Origin: an uncultured Clostridia bacterium
Lineage (GTDB): Bacteria; Bacillota; Clostridia; Oscillospirales; Acutalibacteraceae
Assembly: GCA_937888485.1 (NCBI GenBank)
Contig: CALAQQ010000254.1
Span: 1 to 16,141, forward strand
Reading direction: 5' to 3'
DNA length: 16,141 nt
Below are positions 14,717 through 16,141 of this stretch, one piece after another; within the stretch, counting starts at the first letter, position 1; every line of letters starts with the position of its first letter. Position numbers and translations under genes: made by a program. The notes under the pieces were generated by a model that was not told the origin of the DNA, did not search any database, and saw only the letters and a program-made list of their open reading frames with translations.

Positions 14717-16141
14717 CCGCCTTTTTGATATCCTCAACTCTGTCTGTCTTTTCCCAAGGAAGGTCAATATCAGTTCTGCCGATGTGACCGAGAGCTGCAA
14801 CCTGTCTGTAGATAGGTCTTCTGAGGTCGAGTGCTTTAATGATTCCTGCAGGAGAAAGGTCGAAGAGCTCATTTACGATTGCAGAAATTTCTGCGTCAGA
14901 AATCTTTCCTGTGCCGAAAGTATCAACAAAAACAGAAACAGGCTGTTCAACACCGATTGCATATGCAAGTTCAACTTCACATTTTTTTGCAAGTCCTGCA
15001 GCAACAATATTTTTGGCAACATAGCGGGCAGCATATGCTGCAGAACGGTCGACTTTTGTGGGGTCTTTGCCGCTGAATGCACCGCCACCGTGACGAGCAT
15101 AACCGCCATAAGTATCAACAATAATCTTTCTACCGGTAAGACCTGTATCACCCTGAGGACCGCCGATAACGAATCTGCCGGTGGGGTTAACGAAGATTTC
15201 AGTATTTTCGTCAATGAAGTGCGCGGGAACGATGGGCTTGATAACGTTTTCAATGATGTCCGCGCGGATCTGTTCAAGAGAAACGTCTTCATCGTGCTGG
15301 GTGGAAACGACGATGTTTTCGAGGCGGACGGGGGTATCGCCGTCATATTCAAGGGTAACCTGCGTTTTGCCGTCGGGACGGAGGTAAGAAAGCGTACCGT
15401 CCTTGCGAACCTTGGTAAGCTGCTTTGCCATATTGGTTGCGAGTGCGTAGCCGAGGGGCATAAGATTTTCGGTTTCGTCGGTAGCGTAGCCGAACATCAT
15501 ACCCTGGTCGCCTGCGCCGGTGTCAAATGCGTCGGTATCGGTACCTTCCTTGGCTTCCTGAGACTTGTCCACACCCATAGCGATGTCGGGAGACTGCTTG
15601 TGGATAGAGTTGATCACAGCACAGGTGTGACCGTCAAAGCCGTACTTGTAAAGAATTGCCATGAATCCTCTCCAGTCAATTGCATCAAGACCTGCAGGAG
15701 GATTATCATAATTCCTATGGTTAAAACCGTGACCAATGATCTCATCGTTAAGCTTTGCGAAAAGCCGCGAGTTGCCCTTGATCCGCTCGCTCTCCATCGA
15801 GGAGAGCAAGTCGTGCGCGCCAATGGCAAAGCTCTCGGCCTCCTTGACCGCGGAGAGCGCCTTTTTTACGACACCTGCGCCTATCTCGCGGCGCTTTGAG
15901 GTAAGCTCAAGCATAGGCGAGAGCTCGGTAAGCGTGCGCCACATGATAAGGCTCTCGCGCACCGAGTCGCAATACTCACCGAAGAGACCGCCGAGCGAGC
16001 GGAAAACGGTGTTTGCAAGTCGGGTAAAGTTCGTTACCTCAAAGTTCAGTACAGACGATGGCGGCAGTCTCTTCGCCATCTCGGTTTCGCTTATGACCGT
16101 CTGCTGCTCGGGCACGAGGAGGACGGTGCGTGTGCCGCTTT
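14706..16141 (-). CDS. metK: S-adenosylmethionine synthetase with its N-terminus replaced by an AddB segment (chimeric frame)
   Basis: MetK makes S-adenosylmethionine from ATP and methionine. From about 15,641 down to the stop the protein is clear MetK: FDGHTCAVINSIHKQSPDI, the GAGDQGMMFGYA motif, NPTGRFVIGGPQGDTGLTG, and the glycine-rich HGGGAFSGKD signature, ending FPWEKT-like (LPWEKTDRVEDIKKAAKI). The normal first 80 or so residues, including the GHPDK motif with catalytic His, Asp and Lys and the potassium-site Glu, are missing. Instead the frame continues without a stop into an AddB-like segment and runs off the window; the GTG at 16115 is an internal valine, not a start. A product from this frame could not be an active synthetase. 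The join is probably an assembly fault or a recent rearrangement. metK would be first in an operon with the glycosyltransferase gene. Confidence 0.85.
   Translation of the reverse strand, partial: SGTRTVLLVPEQQTVISETEMAKRLPPSSVLNFEVTNFTRLANTVFRSLGGLFGEYCDSVRESLIMWRTLTELSPMLELTSKRREIGAGVVKKALSAVKEAESFAIGAHDLLSSMESERIKGNSRLFAKLNDEIIGHGFNHRNYDNPPAGLDAIDWRGFMAILYKYGFDGHTCAVINSIHKQSPDIAMGVDKSQEAKEGTDTDAFDTGAGDQGMMFGYATDETENLMPLGYALATNMAKQLTKVRKDGTLSYLRPDGKTQVTLEYDGDTPVRLENIVVSTQHDEDVSLEQIRADIIENVIKPIVPAHFIDENTEIFVNPTGRFVIGGPQGDTGLTGRKIIVDTYGGYARHGGGAFSGKDPTKVDRSAAYAARYVAKNIVAAGLAKKCEVELAYAIGVEQPVSVFVDTFGTGKISDAEISAIVNELFDLSPAGIIKALDLRRPIYRQVAALGHIGRTDIDLPWEKTDRVEDIKKAAKI
15744..16141 (-). pseudogene. 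addB: AddB N-terminal fragment fused in frame to metK
   Basis: AddB is a subunit of the AddAB helicase-nuclease that processes double-strand breaks for recombination. Reading in from the window edge, the frame gives RTVLLVPEQQTVISETEMAK, then LNFEVTNFTRLANTVFRSLGG, matching the AddB pattern of a hydrophobic strand, VPEQ, a V-SF-RLA-RVF-like block and GG. Further on, KALSAVKEAESFAIGAHDLL and a KL(N)D block fit the next helices of that family. The nucleotide-binding start of AddB would lie outside the window; the homology ends near 15,744 and MetK follows. Hand counts give 57-60% GC here against about 38-42% in parts of the adjoining metK. Recognition is by pattern memory, not search; the alternative is an unrelated helical protein. 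Confidence 0.65.

Noticed and set aside
14784..15899. Long open frame on the plus strand opposite metK
   Set aside because: It is the antisense shadow of metK and the AddB segment; it has no family resemblance or ribosome site of its own, and MetK motifs on the minus strand are unmistakable.

Overview
The window looks like part of a chromosome, most likely from a metagenome assembly, of a low-GC anaerobic Firmicute (class Clostridia, probably a gut Ruminococcaceae/Oscillospiraceae relative). The reasons are AT-rich DNA with AGA-type codon use, strong GGAGG-like ribosome sites, a tRNA-Phe T-box leader, an IreB-family protein and a full set of [FeFe]-hydrogenase maturation genes. No mobile element, CRISPR array, tRNA or rRNA gene was seen.

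Layout. 1-362: the 3' end of tgt. 386-1912: a good sigma-A promoter, then yajC, a TIGR04086-type membrane protein and an unrecognised lipoprotein. 1909-3129 (minus): an MFS transporter that ends tail-to-tail on the lipoprotein gene. 3130-3355: a compact divergent control region. It holds a near-palindrome covering the -35 boxes of both promoters and, on the rightward side, a structured leader that ends in an intrinsic terminator just before the first gene. 3356-7322: a TM1266-family regulator, then hydE, hydG and hydF, which assemble the hydrogenase H-cluster; the hydrogenase itself is not here. ligA follows 23 bases later. 9326-13078: promoter, T-box leader with a UUC specifier, pheS and pheT. 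13102-13710: promoter, ireB-family gene and a conserved small unknown gene, closed by a strong bidirectional terminator. 13746-16141 (minus): a membrane-anchored family 2 glycosyltransferase downstream of metK.

The oddest part is the right end. The metK reading frame lacks the MetK N-terminus, with its GHPDK motif. It is joined in frame to the N-terminal part of AddB, a subunit of the AddAB helicase-nuclease, in DNA of clearly higher GC. This is most simply an assembly chimera at a conserved gene, although a real rearrangement cannot be excluded from sequence alone.

The best candidates for undescribed biology are the operator-like palindrome at 3178-3195 and the attenuator-type leader RNA at about 3226-3340, which together appear to control hydrogenase maturation and the divergent transporter.
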